Assembly (NCBI GenBank): GCA_030425785.1
Contig: JAUHYJ010000266.1
Span: 1-5,749 of the forward strand
DNA: 5,749 nt
Direction of reading: 5' to 3'
Source: Acidimicrobiia bacterium
Lineage (GTDB): Bacteria > Actinomycetota > Acidimicrobiia > Acidimicrobiales > Ilumatobacteraceae
This document shows, in pieces, positions 1 to 5,237 of this stretch (its first letter is position 1; every line of letters starts with the position of its first letter). The notes below the pieces were generated by a model. The model did not search any database and was not told the DNA's origin. It was given only the letters and a program-made list of their open reading frames with translations. The position numbers and the translations under genes are program-made.

Positions 1-1065
1 GACCCTCACCGCGCCAAAAGGCGTCGTCACCAGGACGCTCTCGCGCGCAAGGACGCGCCGCTCGACCCGGCGCCGACGCAAACCGAAGGTCGTCGTGTGT
101 CGAAAGATGGCCTCCTCGACCGCCGGACCATCCTCGATGGCGGCCAGCACCTGCAAGGCCTGCCCGGGCCGCCCCTTCTTCATCAGGACGGGGGTCAGGC
201 TCGCGTCCAGGGCGCCGGCCTCGAGCAAGCGCTCCACCGCCACCGCCAGGTGCTCCGGGCTCTGATCATCAATGTCAGCCTCGAAGACCCAGACCTCATC
301 CCGCTCCTCGGCGGCCACCGCTTCATCCGGCCGATCGACCAGGAAGCAGCGCAGGATGTTCGGCCGCCCATCCGGGTTGGTCTCGCGCCCCCCGGCGCCG
401 ATGCCGACCCCCGCCAGCTCTCCCGCCGGCATGGGGCCGAAGCTCTCCGCCACCTCGGCCAGGATCGCCGCCGCCGTCGGCGTGACCCGCTCGGGACCAT
501 CGCCCACCGGCCGAACAGGAGCGCCGACCTCCGCGAGCAGCGCCATCACCGCCGGCGCTGGCAAGGGCACCGCCCCGTGATCGCAGTGGACCACGCCTCC
601 GCGCAGCGGAAAAGCCGAGCAGCTCGCCGCCGCGATGCCCAGGCGCTCGAATGCGTAGGCCGCGTCGACGATGTCCACGAGAGCATCATCCGCGCCGACC
701 TCGTGGAAGTGAATCTCATCGATGCCGCAGCCGTGAACCGCCGCCTCGGCCCGCGCCAGGCGCGTGAAGATGGCGCCGGCCCGCTCGCGCACCGACTCGG
801 AGAGCGCGCTCGCCCCGCGAATCTTCTCCAGCACATCCGGGAGATGCCGCGCCGGTCGCGATATCTCCTCGAGCTCGACCCGCAGGCGCCGGGCGGCGAA
901 GCCGTTACGGAGCACGGCCTCCTCCCGGAGATGAACGCCGGCCAGATCGAGGCCCGCGAGGACCTCGCGCAGCTCATCGAGGTCGAGGCCGAGGTCGAGG
1001 AAGGCGCCGAGGATCATGTCGCCGGCGGCGCCGCCGACGAGGTCGAAGTGAGCGCGGCGGCTCAC
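1..1065 (-). CDS. larC: LarC, nickel insertion enzyme of the nickel-pincer cofactor pathway (3' end beyond window)
   Basis: LarC (old DUF111 family) is the cytosolic, CTP-dependent cyclometallase that inserts nickel into pyridinium-3,5-bisthiocarboxylic acid mononucleotide, making the cofactor of lactate racemase and related LarA enzymes. The 355 visible codons are open to the window edge. Family blocks appear in order: an N-terminal FDLVGGAAGDM (residues 7-17), HFHEVGADD (119-127), CDHGAVPLPAPA, ERVTPTAAAIL, GIGAGGRETNPDGRPN, EADIDDQSPEHL and LTPVLMKKGRPG, then RHTTTFGLRRR near the edge. The family is usually about 400 residues, so some 50 C-terminal residues are missing. The reading frame is continuous through the region where Lactiplantibacillus plantarum splits LarC into LarC1 and LarC2 by frameshifting. 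The GTG start at 1065 overlaps the rfaE2 stop as GTGA, with no clear Shine-Dalgarno, which suggests coupled translation. No larA, larB or larE is in view. Aspartate codons favour GAT, unlike the upstream genes. Confidence 0.93.
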   Translation of the reverse strand, partial: MSRRAHFDLVGGAAGDMILGAFLDLGLDLDELREVLAGLDLAGVHLREEAVLRNGFAARRLRVELEEISRPARHLPDVLEKIRGASALSESVRERAGAIFTRLARAEAAVHGCGIDEIHFHEVGADDALVDIVDAAYAFERLGIAAASCSAFPLRGGVVHCDHGAVPLPAPAVMALLAEVGAPVRPVGDGPERVTPTAAAILAEVAESFGPMPAGELAGVGIGAGGRETNPDGRPNILRCFLVDRPDEAVAAEERDEVWVFEADIDDQSPEHLAVAVERLLEAGALDASLTPVLMKKGRPGQALQVLAAIEDGPAVEEAIFRHTTTFGLRRRRVERRVLARESVLVTTPFGAVRV

Positions 1066-1565
1066 GAAGTCTGCTCGCGGATGCGGTCGATCAGCTTGCT
1101 GGTGGAGAAGCCATCGACGTGACCCAGATAGCGGACCTCGGCGCCGACCTCGGCGACCGCAGCGCTCTCCGGGTAGCTCTTGCCTTCGTACTCGGCGCCC
1201 TTGGCGTAGATCGCCGGCCGCACGAAGCGCAGGGCTTCGCCGGCGTTGTCTTCTTCGAAGGCGAAGGCGGCGTCCACGGGCTTCATCGCCGCCATCATCG
1301 TCAGCCGCACGTCCTCGGGCAGGATCGGCCGCTTCGGCCCCTTGAGCCGGCGGATCGAAGCGTCGCTGTTGAGCGCCACGACCAGGGCGTCGCCGTGGGC
1401 GCGGGCCTCAAAGAAGACGCGCACGTGCCCCGGGTGGAGCAAGTCGAAGCAGCCGTTGATGAAGACCACGCGCAGGCCGCGGGCCCGCGCCTCTTCGAGG
1501 AAGGCGGCGGTCTCTTCGCGGCCGCGCCGCAAGGCGGCGATCGGGTCGGCGGCGGGCTCGCTCAA
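1062..1565 (-). CDS. rfaE2: D-glycero-beta-D-manno-heptose 1-phosphate adenylyltransferase, stand-alone RfaE2
   Basis: This cytosolic nucleotidyltransferase couples heptose 1-phosphate with ATP to give ADP-heptose, the donor for lipopolysaccharide inner-core heptose. The 167-residue product is one cytidylyltransferase-like Rossmann domain. It has NGCFDLLHPGHV at residues 37-48, containing the HxGH nucleotide-binding motif (44-47), then ALNSD, KRPILPEDVR and an IYAKGAEY block. The family's STSKLI signature lies at 154-159. It matches the C-terminal half of bifunctional HldE, so the kinase half must be encoded elsewhere. The TTG start at 1565 is chosen because it gives a 4-base TTGA overlap with the upstream stop and follows a GGAGAAGG purine run. 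Its stop overlaps the larC start. ADP-heptose synthesis suggests a Gram-negative-type source, unlike the central actinobacterial segment. Other small nucleotidyltransferases of this fold, such as glycerol-3-phosphate cytidylyltransferase, are less likely given the STS(K)LI ending. Confidence 0.9.
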   Translation of the reverse strand: MSEPAADPIAALRRGREETAAFLEEARARGLRVVFINGCFDLLHPGHVRVFFEARAHGDALVVALNSDASIRRLKGPKRPILPEDVRLTMMAAMKPVDAAFAFEEDNAGEALRFVRPAIYAKGAEYEGKSYPESAAVAEVGAEVRYLGHVDGFSTSKLIDRIREQTS

Positions 1566-1840
1566 GCGCCCTTCTCCGGGGCCTCCGCCGTCTCGAAGAT
1601 GCCGGCCACCGGGTAGATCTCTTCGAGGAAAGGCACCTCGAGGTAGGCGAAGTAAATCGCGATCCCGCGGTCATCGATCTCTTCGTTGTCCGCCTTGACC
1701 TTCTCGATCGACTCCTTGACCTTCTCGAGCTCGAGCTTCTCGACCCAGTCGAAGTCTTCGACGAATCCGCCCTTGTGCTCGATCTCCCAGGCGTCGAGGA
1801 AGGCGATGATCATGTCGCCGCGGCGGGCGAGCCAGCCCTG
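1562..1840 (-). other. 3' end of an unrecognised gene, first in the rfaE2-larC operon
   Basis: These 92 codons follow the GlpD segment in frame but match nothing in GlpD. I do not recognise the family. The product begins QGWLARRGDMIIAFLDAW, then has a charged stretch rich in Glu and Lys (around ELEKVKESIEKVKADNEEID) that looks like an amphipathic helix or short coiled coil. It ends with an aromatic and acidic segment (IYFAYLEVPFLEEIYP) and an AEAPEKGA tail. No signal peptide, membrane span or metal motif is visible. The stop codon overlaps the rfaE2 start by 4 bases and aspartate codons are mostly GAC, as in rfaE2. It therefore most likely belongs to the same genome as rfaE2 and is the C-terminus of a longer protein whose 5' part is absent here. 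Confidence 0.6.
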
Positions 1841-2716
1841 GAAGAGGCTGCGCTTGTCCTTCGGTACCGAGATGATCACCGCGATGTCGTTGCGGACGAG
1901 CTGCCACGGGACCGTGACGTGGACCCCCTTGGCGGGTCGGAGCGAGTCGGGGTCGGTGCCCTCGTCGAGGGCGCGGATCTCGTCGGCCCAGACACCGGTG
2001 GCCGACACGACACAGCGGGCAGGGACGTCGAACGTCTCGCCCGTCAGGTGGTCGCGGACCACGGCGCCGACGACCGGGCCGGCGTCGTCGCCGAGGACAT
2101 CGACGACCTCGCACCGGTTCACGACGACGGCGCCGTGCGTCGCCGCGGTGCGCGCCACGGCCAGGGTGAGGCGCGCGTCGTCGGCCTCGGCGTCGTAGTA
2201 GACGAACCCCGACGACAGCCGGTCGGCGGGCAGCGTGGGGCAGTGCGCGAGCGCCTCGTCGGCCGTGAGGTGTCGGTGGCGCCGACCGATTCGCAGGCCG
2301 CCGGTCAGGTCGTACATCCACAGTGCCGAGCGCAGCGCCTTCGCGATCTTCTTCGAGACCGGCCCGTCCTTCGTGAGCACCGGGATCAGGAACGGCAGCA
2401 CGCCGACGAGGTGGGGCGCGTTCCGCAGCAGCCGCTGGCGCTCGTGCAGCGCTTCGTACACCAGCCGCACGTCGCCCTGTTGCAGGTACCGCAGACCGCC
2501 GTGGACCAGCTTTGACGACTTCGACGAGGTCCCGGCGGCGAGATCGTCGCGCTCGACGAGGGCCACCGACAGCCCACGCGCGGCCGCGTCGAGCGCGACC
2601 CCGCATCCGGTGATGCCCCCGCCGATCACCAGCACGTCGAACGGATCGTCGGCCGGGCGCGTACGCAGCGCATCGAGCATCTCGGCCCGTCGAAAGGGTC
2701 GTGCCCGCAGCGCCAC
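1562..2716 (-). CDS. glpD: Hybrid open frame: N-terminal half of aerobic glycerol-3-phosphate dehydrogenase (GlpD) joined to an unrelated 92-residue tail
   Basis: GlpD is the membrane-associated FAD enzyme that oxidises glycerol 3-phosphate to dihydroxyacetone phosphate and passes electrons to quinone. Residues 1-292 match it: DVLVIGGGITG with the FAD-binding GxGxxG-type loop (glycines at 32-37), an acidic residue closing the second beta strand (E55), the family block GTSSKSSKLVHGGLRYL (62-78), a CVVSATGVWADEI segment, then GVHVTVP and PKDKRSLF. The family should continue with a VPW...GTTDTDY block, the rest of the FAD/substrate fold and a C-terminal domain, about 510-560 residues in all. Instead the sequence after F292 (base 1841) is unrelated, and the frame ends at 384 residues. 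The hybrid would lack essential parts of the fold and is probably not an active enzyme. The GTG at 2716 is preferred because a TAGGCT box lies 7 bases upstream and the remaining N-terminus has normal length. An upstream in-frame GTG at 2761 would give 399 residues. The gene diverges from whiB. Confidence 0.85.
   Translation of the reverse strand: MALRARPFRRAEMLDALRTRPADDPFDVLVIGGGITGCGVALDAAARGLSVALVERDDLAAGTSSKSSKLVHGGLRYLQQGDVRLVYEALHERQRLLRNAPHLVGVLPFLIPVLTKDGPVSKKIAKALRSALWMYDLTGGLRIGRRHRHLTADEALAHCPTLPADRLSSGFVYYDAEADDARLTLAVARTAATHGAVVVNRCEVVDVLGDDAGPVVGAVVRDHLTGETFDVPARCVVSATGVWADEIRALDEGTDPDSLRPAKGVHVTVPWQLVRNDIAVIISVPKDKRSLFQGWLARRGDMIIAFLDAWEIEHKGGFVEDFDWVEKLELEKVKESIEKVKADNEEIDDRGIAIYFAYLEVPFLEEIYPVAGIFETAEAPEKGA
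1570..1577 (-). promoter_or_regulatory. Ribosome binding site for rfaE2
   Basis: Read on the minus strand this is GGAGAAGG, ending four bases before the TTG start at 1565. It lies inside the last codons of the upstream open frame. It supports the unusual TTG start and indicates that rfaE2 is translated directly after the preceding gene. Confidence 0.55.
1838..1843. other. Join between glpD and unrelated sequence (probable chimeric breakpoint)
   Basis: GlpD similarity stops after the KDKRSLF block, whose final Phe codon is at 1841-1843. The next residues are QGWLARRG rather than the expected VPWGD-like strand. The frame is kept. The exact base cannot be fixed by eye, because a few bases may be shared by both sources. 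Confidence 0.7.
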
Positions 2717-2723
2717 GCCGCCG

Positions 2724-2752
2724 AGCCTAGGACGCGAGGGCGTCGCCGTCTC
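2724..2752 (-). promoter_or_regulatory. Leaderless promoter of glpD
   Basis: On the minus strand there is a -10 box TAGGCT (2729-2724) of the actinobacterial TANNNT type. Seventeen bases upstream lies GAGACG (2752-2747), which matches the TTGACA -35 consensus at three of six positions. Seven bases separate the -10 from the GTG at 2716, so transcription would begin at the start codon itself. There is no Shine-Dalgarno before that GTG. Confidence 0.5.
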
Positions 2753-2870
2753 GATCGCCACAGCGACCGTGACCCGACCGCCGAGGCCGTCGTCGGCCGG
2801 GCGCGACGGTCGCGCGCAGCGAACACATCCCGTTCACACGTGACCCCTGGCGCGCGTCGGAGCGAGGTTC

Positions 2871-2876
2871 TAAGGT
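2871..2876 (+). promoter_or_regulatory. Candidate -10 box of whiB
   Basis: TAAGGT fits the TANNNT pattern and would place the transcript start near 2884, giving a leader of about 70 bases before the GTG at 2953. No good -35 is visible at 17-18 bases. An out-of-frame GTG GTG follows 8 bases after the box, but the frame it opens has no protein-like features. Confidence 0.3.
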
Positions 2877-2906
2877 CCAGCGACGTGGTGGCGCGCGCAC
2901 GGCGGG

Positions 2907-2965
2907 CGTGTGGCGACACACCAGTGCAAGTCCGGGACAATGCGGAGGCGACGTGTCAGTACACG
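2907..2965 (+). promoter_or_regulatory. whiB leader with Shine-Dalgarno and two small hairpins with interchangeable arms
   Basis: A GGAGG at 2944-2948 lies four bases before the GTG at 2953 and decides that start. Upstream, GTGTG-GCGA-CACAC (2908-2921) forms a 5-bp stem closed by a GNRA-type loop. Downstream, CGTGT-CAGT-ACACG (2952-2965) forms a 5-bp stem that includes the start codon. The left arm CGTGT occurs at both 2907 and 2952, so the first copy could also pair with the distal ACACG. Whether any of this folds in the cell is unknown. Confidence 0.35.
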
Positions 2966-3192
2966 AATTTGAGTGGCGAATGCTGGGGGCCTGCCGCGGG
3001 CTCGACGCGGGGATCTTCTACCCCGAGCGAGACGACGACGCGGAGATCGCCAAGCAGGTGTGCGCCGAGTGCAGCGTGCAGCAGGCGTGTCTCGACTACG
3101 CGCTCACCAAGCGTGAGAAGTCGGGGGTGTGGGGCGGCGCGACCGAACGCGACCGGCGACGCATCCTGCGCCAGCGCCGTCGCAGCGCCTGA
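2953..3192 (+). CDS. WhiB-family iron-sulfur transcriptional regulator
   Basis: WhiB-like proteins are small actinobacterial regulators that hold a [4Fe-4S] cluster on four cysteines and usually act by binding the main sigma factor. The 79-residue product has C14 in GACRG, then C37, C40 and C46 in the CAECSVQQAC block (CxxC then five residues then C). The GVWGG turn is at 58-62 and a basic DNA-contact tail RDRRRILRQRRR follows, all in the usual order and length. The GTG at 2953 is chosen because GGAGG precedes it and the N-terminus is then normal; an in-frame GTG at 2908 would add 15 residues and lacks a ribosome site. The gene stands alone between divergent glpD and trpD, which has its own promoter. 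The subfamily cannot be assigned by eye, so no gene symbol is given. This is the strongest taxonomic marker in the window. Confidence 0.93.
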   Translation: MSVHEFEWRMLGACRGLDAGIFYPERDDDAEIAKQVCAECSVQQACLDYALTKREKSGVWGGATERDRRRILRQRRRSA

Positions 3193-3272
3193 CCCGCTCG
3201 TCGGCGACCGCGGCGCCGCCCGCACGGATCCGTCCTCGGGCCAGAGCGATGCGAGCGATTAGCCTGCCCGGC
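3193..3272 (+). promoter_or_regulatory. whiB-trpD spacer with leaderless trpD promoter
   Basis: A -10 box TAGCCT (3260-3265) lies exactly 7 bases before the GTG at 3273, so trpD is probably transcribed from its start codon. No convincing -35 is seen. Just upstream is a direct repeat GAGCGAT-gc-GAGCGAT (3244-3259). Two loopless palindromes, GCGGCGCCGC (3210-3219) and ACGGATCCGT (3224-3233), are not typical terminators. I see no clear terminator for whiB. Confidence 0.5.
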
Positions 3273-4322
3273 GTGACGACCCTCGACGACCTCGGTGGCT
3301 GGCCGGCGCTCCTGTCGGCGCTGCTCGACCGCAACCACTTGACCGCCGACCAGGCCCGCGCGGCGATGTCGACGATCCTGGCCGGGGATGCCACGCCGGC
3401 CCAGCTGATCGGGTTCGTGGTCGCACTGCGGGCCAAGGGCGAGAGCGCCGCCGAGCTGTCCGGTCTCCTCGACGCGGTGCTCGAGAACGCCGCGATCGTG
3501 CCGCTGACCGACGACCAGCGGGCTTCGACCGTCGACATCGTCGGCACGGGTGGCGACCACTCGCACTCGATCAACGTGTCGACCATGGCGGCGATCGTCA
3601 CCGCCGCCGCCGGCGTGCCGGTGTGCAAGCACGGCGCGCGCAGCGCCTCGTCGAAGTGCGGCACCGCCGACGTGCTCGAAGAGCTCGGTGTCGCGATCGA
3701 GCTCACACCGGAGGGGGTCAAGCACTGCGTCGACACCGCGGGCATCGGGTTCTGCTTCGCACCGGCGTTCCACCCCGCATTCCGGTTCGCTGCGCCCTCG
3801 CGCCGCGAGATCGGCATCCCGACCGTGTTCAACCTGCTCGGGCCGATGGCGAATCCCGGGCGCGTCCGCCGTCAGGTGATCGGCGTCGCCAATGGCGCGT
3901 TCGCCGAGCGGATGGTCGAGACCCTGCACTCGCACGGCTCCATCCACTCGTGGGTCGTCCACGGCGGCGGCCTCGACGAACTGAGCACCACCACGATCAG
4001 CCAGGTCACCGAGCTGCGCGACGGCGAGATCCGCCACTTCGAGGTCGATCCCACCACGCTCGGGCTCGAGCGGGCGCGCAACGACGACCTGGCGGGCGGC
4101 CTCCCGCCCGAGAACGCGGCCGCCGTTCGCAGCGTGCTCGAGGGCACCGCCGGTCCGCACCGCGACATCGTCGTGCTCAACGCCGGTGCCGGCCTCGTCG
4201 TCGGCGGGGTCGTCGACGACCTCGCGGCGGGCGTCGAGCGGGCGGCAGCCGCGATCGACTCGGGTGCCGCTGCCGACACGCTCGAGCGGTTCGTGGCGGC
4301 GTCGCAGGAAGCCGCGGGCTGA
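3273..4322 (+). CDS. trpD: Anthranilate phosphoribosyltransferase TrpD
   Basis: TrpD transfers the phosphoribosyl group of PRPP to anthranilate, the second step from chorismate to tryptophan, in the cytosol and usually as a homodimer. The 349-residue product has the normal length. It starts with the alpha-helical dimerisation part, including the LTADQARAAMSTILAGDATPAQLIGFVVALR block. The PRPP loop DIVGTGGD is at 88-95, followed by INVSTMAA and the KHG motif (119-121) with RSASSK. Then come HPAFRFAAPSRREIG, TVFNLLGPMANPGR and VVHGGGLDELSTT, and a C-terminal ARNDDLAGGLP...NAAAVRSVLEG block. The usual KHGNR reads KHGAR here. The GTG at 3273 fits a leaderless promoter 7 bases upstream; an ATG at 3249 is in frame but lies before that -10 box. 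thrB follows after four bases, so the two are probably cotranscribed. No other trp gene is in view. Confidence 0.94.
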   Translation: MTTLDDLGGWPALLSALLDRNHLTADQARAAMSTILAGDATPAQLIGFVVALRAKGESAAELSGLLDAVLENAAIVPLTDDQRASTVDIVGTGGDHSHSINVSTMAAIVTAAAGVPVCKHGARSASSKCGTADVLEELGVAIELTPEGVKHCVDTAGIGFCFAPAFHPAFRFAAPSRREIGIPTVFNLLGPMANPGRVRRQVIGVANGAFAERMVETLHSHGSIHSWVVHGGGLDELSTTTISQVTELRDGEIRHFEVDPTTLGLERARNDDLAGGLPPENAAAVRSVLEGTAGPHRDIVVLNAGAGLVVGGVVDDLAAGVERAAAAIDSGAAADTLERFVAASQEAAG

Positions 4323-4326
4323 GTCG

Positions 4327-5175
4327 GTGACGGCCGCGGCGTGGGCGATCCGTGTGCCGGCATCGTCGGCCAACCTCGGCCCCGGGTTCGACGTCCTCGG
4401 GATGGCGCTGTCGCTGCACGCCGAGGTCGGCACCGGTGCGGCGCCCGACGACGGACTCGCGGTCGACGATCACCATCCGGCCTCGATCGCGTTCCGTCGG
4501 CTCGGTGGCGTCGGCGACCTGTGGGTGCGATCGCCGATCCCGATGGGACGCGGGCTCGGGTTCTCGGGCTCGGTCCGAGTCGGGGGAGCGGTGGCTGCCG
4601 TCGTCCAGCGGGACGGTCCGCAGGCGCTGAGCGACGACGGCGTCGTGCGTGAGGTGCTCGACACGACCGCCGATCTCGAAGGGCACGCCGACAACGTGGC
4701 ACCCTCGCTCTACGGCGGCATCGTCGCGTGCGCCGACGGTGTCGTGCAGCGGGTGCCGCTCGCGTTCGACCCGGCCATCGTCGTCTGGATCCCCGACGGT
4801 ACGACCACCTCGACCGATGCGTCGCGTGCCGCGCTGCCCGGCTCCGTGCCGATGGCGGATGCGGTGTTCAACCTCGGTCGGGTTGCGTCGTTCGTGGCGG
4901 CGTGTGCCAGCGGCGACCACGGGGCGCTCCGCCGCGCCACCGAGGATCGCCTGCACCAGCCGAACCGATTGGCGGCGACCCCGGTCTGTGCGGCCGCGCT
5001 CGACGCGGCGCTCGATGCCGGCGCCTGGGCGGCATGGCTGTCGGGGAGCGGGCCGACGGTCGCGGCGATGTGCGAGCCGAGCGTCGCCGACGAACTCGCC
5101 GCAGCACTCCCGGCCGACGCGCACACCAAGGTCCTCCACATCGACCACGAAGGAGCCGTCGTCGTCAGCTCGTGA
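4327..5175 (+). CDS. thrB: Homoserine kinase ThrB (GHMP kinase family)
   Basis: ThrB phosphorylates homoserine with ATP, giving the substrate of threonine synthase. The 282-residue product is slightly short of the usual 300 or so. It opens with VPASSANLGPGFDVLGMAL (10-28), typical of homoserine kinase. The GHMP phosphate loop PMGRGLGFSGS (72-82) differs from the common PxxxGLGSSAA. HADNVAPSLYGG (from 120) and SGSGPTVAA (239-247, the C-terminal GHMP motif) are intact. The GTG at 4327 is chosen because it puts the N-terminal motif at its usual place and begins four bases after the trpD stop. No strong Shine-Dalgarno is near (an AGGAAG lies 15 bases upstream), so translation probably depends on trpD. 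The stop codon lies within the inner stem of a long palindrome. hom and thrC, common neighbours elsewhere, are not in view. Other GHMP kinases are less likely given the N-terminal motif. Confidence 0.92.
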   Translation: MTAAAWAIRVPASSANLGPGFDVLGMALSLHAEVGTGAAPDDGLAVDDHHPASIAFRRLGGVGDLWVRSPIPMGRGLGFSGSVRVGGAVAAVVQRDGPQALSDDGVVREVLDTTADLEGHADNVAPSLYGGIVACADGVVQRVPLAFDPAIVVWIPDGTTTSTDASRAALPGSVPMADAVFNLGRVASFVAACASGDHGALRRATEDRLHQPNRLAATPVCAAALDAALDAGAWAAWLSGSGPTVAAMCEPSVADELAAALPADAHTKVLHIDHEGAVVVSS

Positions 5176-5205
5176 CGTCGTCGGTCGACGTCACCCGCTG
5201 ACGAC
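5161..5205 (+). terminator. Two-tier hairpin over the end of thrB, probable terminator
   Basis: An outer 9-bp stem GTCGTCAGC (5161-5169) / GCTGACGAC (5197-5205) encloses a 2x2 mismatch. Inside is an inner 8-bp stem GTGACGTC (5172-5179) / GACGTCAC (5187-5194) with a 7-base loop. All 17 pairs are Watson-Crick. There is no T-run after it, as is common for actinobacterial hairpin terminators. It ends 20 bases before the next -10 box, so it would separate the trpD-thrB transcript from the P450 gene. Confidence 0.65.
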
Positions 5206-5224
5206 ACTCGCCGACGACGCGCAC

Positions 5225-5237
5225 TACCGTGCGCGCC
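5225..5237 (+). promoter_or_regulatory. Leaderless promoter of the P450 gene
   Basis: A TACCGT -10 box (5225-5230) is followed by exactly 7 bases and then the ATG at 5238. This is the same geometry as at glpD and trpD. No Shine-Dalgarno is present before the ATG, which supports a leaderless mRNA. Confidence 0.5.

Larger units (their letters stand above)
2717..2952. other. Divergent control region between glpD and whiB
   Basis: No coding potential that I trust lies here. It holds the glpD promoter on the left. A 15-base dyad GCGCGAC-g-GTCGCGC sits at 2801-2815, and a small TCAC-ac-GTGA inverted repeat at 2834-2843. A candidate whiB -10 lies at 2871-2876, followed by a whiB leader of about 70 bases with small hairpins. 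The dyad is a possible operator, but GC-rich DNA yields such dyads by chance and no regulator can be named. Confidence 0.5.

Noticed and set aside
960..1010. Repeated GAGGTCGAG-like units
   Set aside because: They encode the Leu-Asp-Leu-Gly repeats near the LarC N-terminus and are explained by codon use, not a DNA repeat element.
97..1122. Long plus-strand open frame of 341 codons opposite larC
   Set aside because: It is rich in Arg, His and Ala with no family features. The minus strand of the same region encodes clear LarC motifs throughout.
1562..2716. A novel short GlpD with a regulatory tail
   Set aside because: The break removes conserved parts of the FAD and substrate fold, and the tail belongs by overlap and codon use to the rfaE2 operon. 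A chimera explains it more simply.
2907..2950. Stretch resembling part of a cobalamin riboswitch (CCAGTGCAAGTCCGGGAC)
   Set aside because: Only this short piece looks similar. The arm complementarity is imperfect, the leader is about 70 bases against about 200 for the riboswitch, and the B12-box context is missing.
3210..3233. Palindromes GCGGCGCCGC and ACGGATCCGT as a whiB terminator
   Set aside because: They have no loop and cannot form stable hairpins, and no T-run follows. They are likely chance in GC-rich DNA.
2840..3262. Plus-strand frame starting before whiB and overlapping it in another frame, possibly a leaderless leader peptide
   Set aside because: The GTG GTG after TAAGGT lies 8 rather than 7 bases downstream, and the product is compositionally like a shadow. 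WhiB cysteines lie in the other frame.
3096..4433. Long minus-strand open frame of 445 codons opposite trpD
   Set aside because: It is a shadow of the GC-rich third-codon pattern. The plus strand has unmistakable TrpD motifs.
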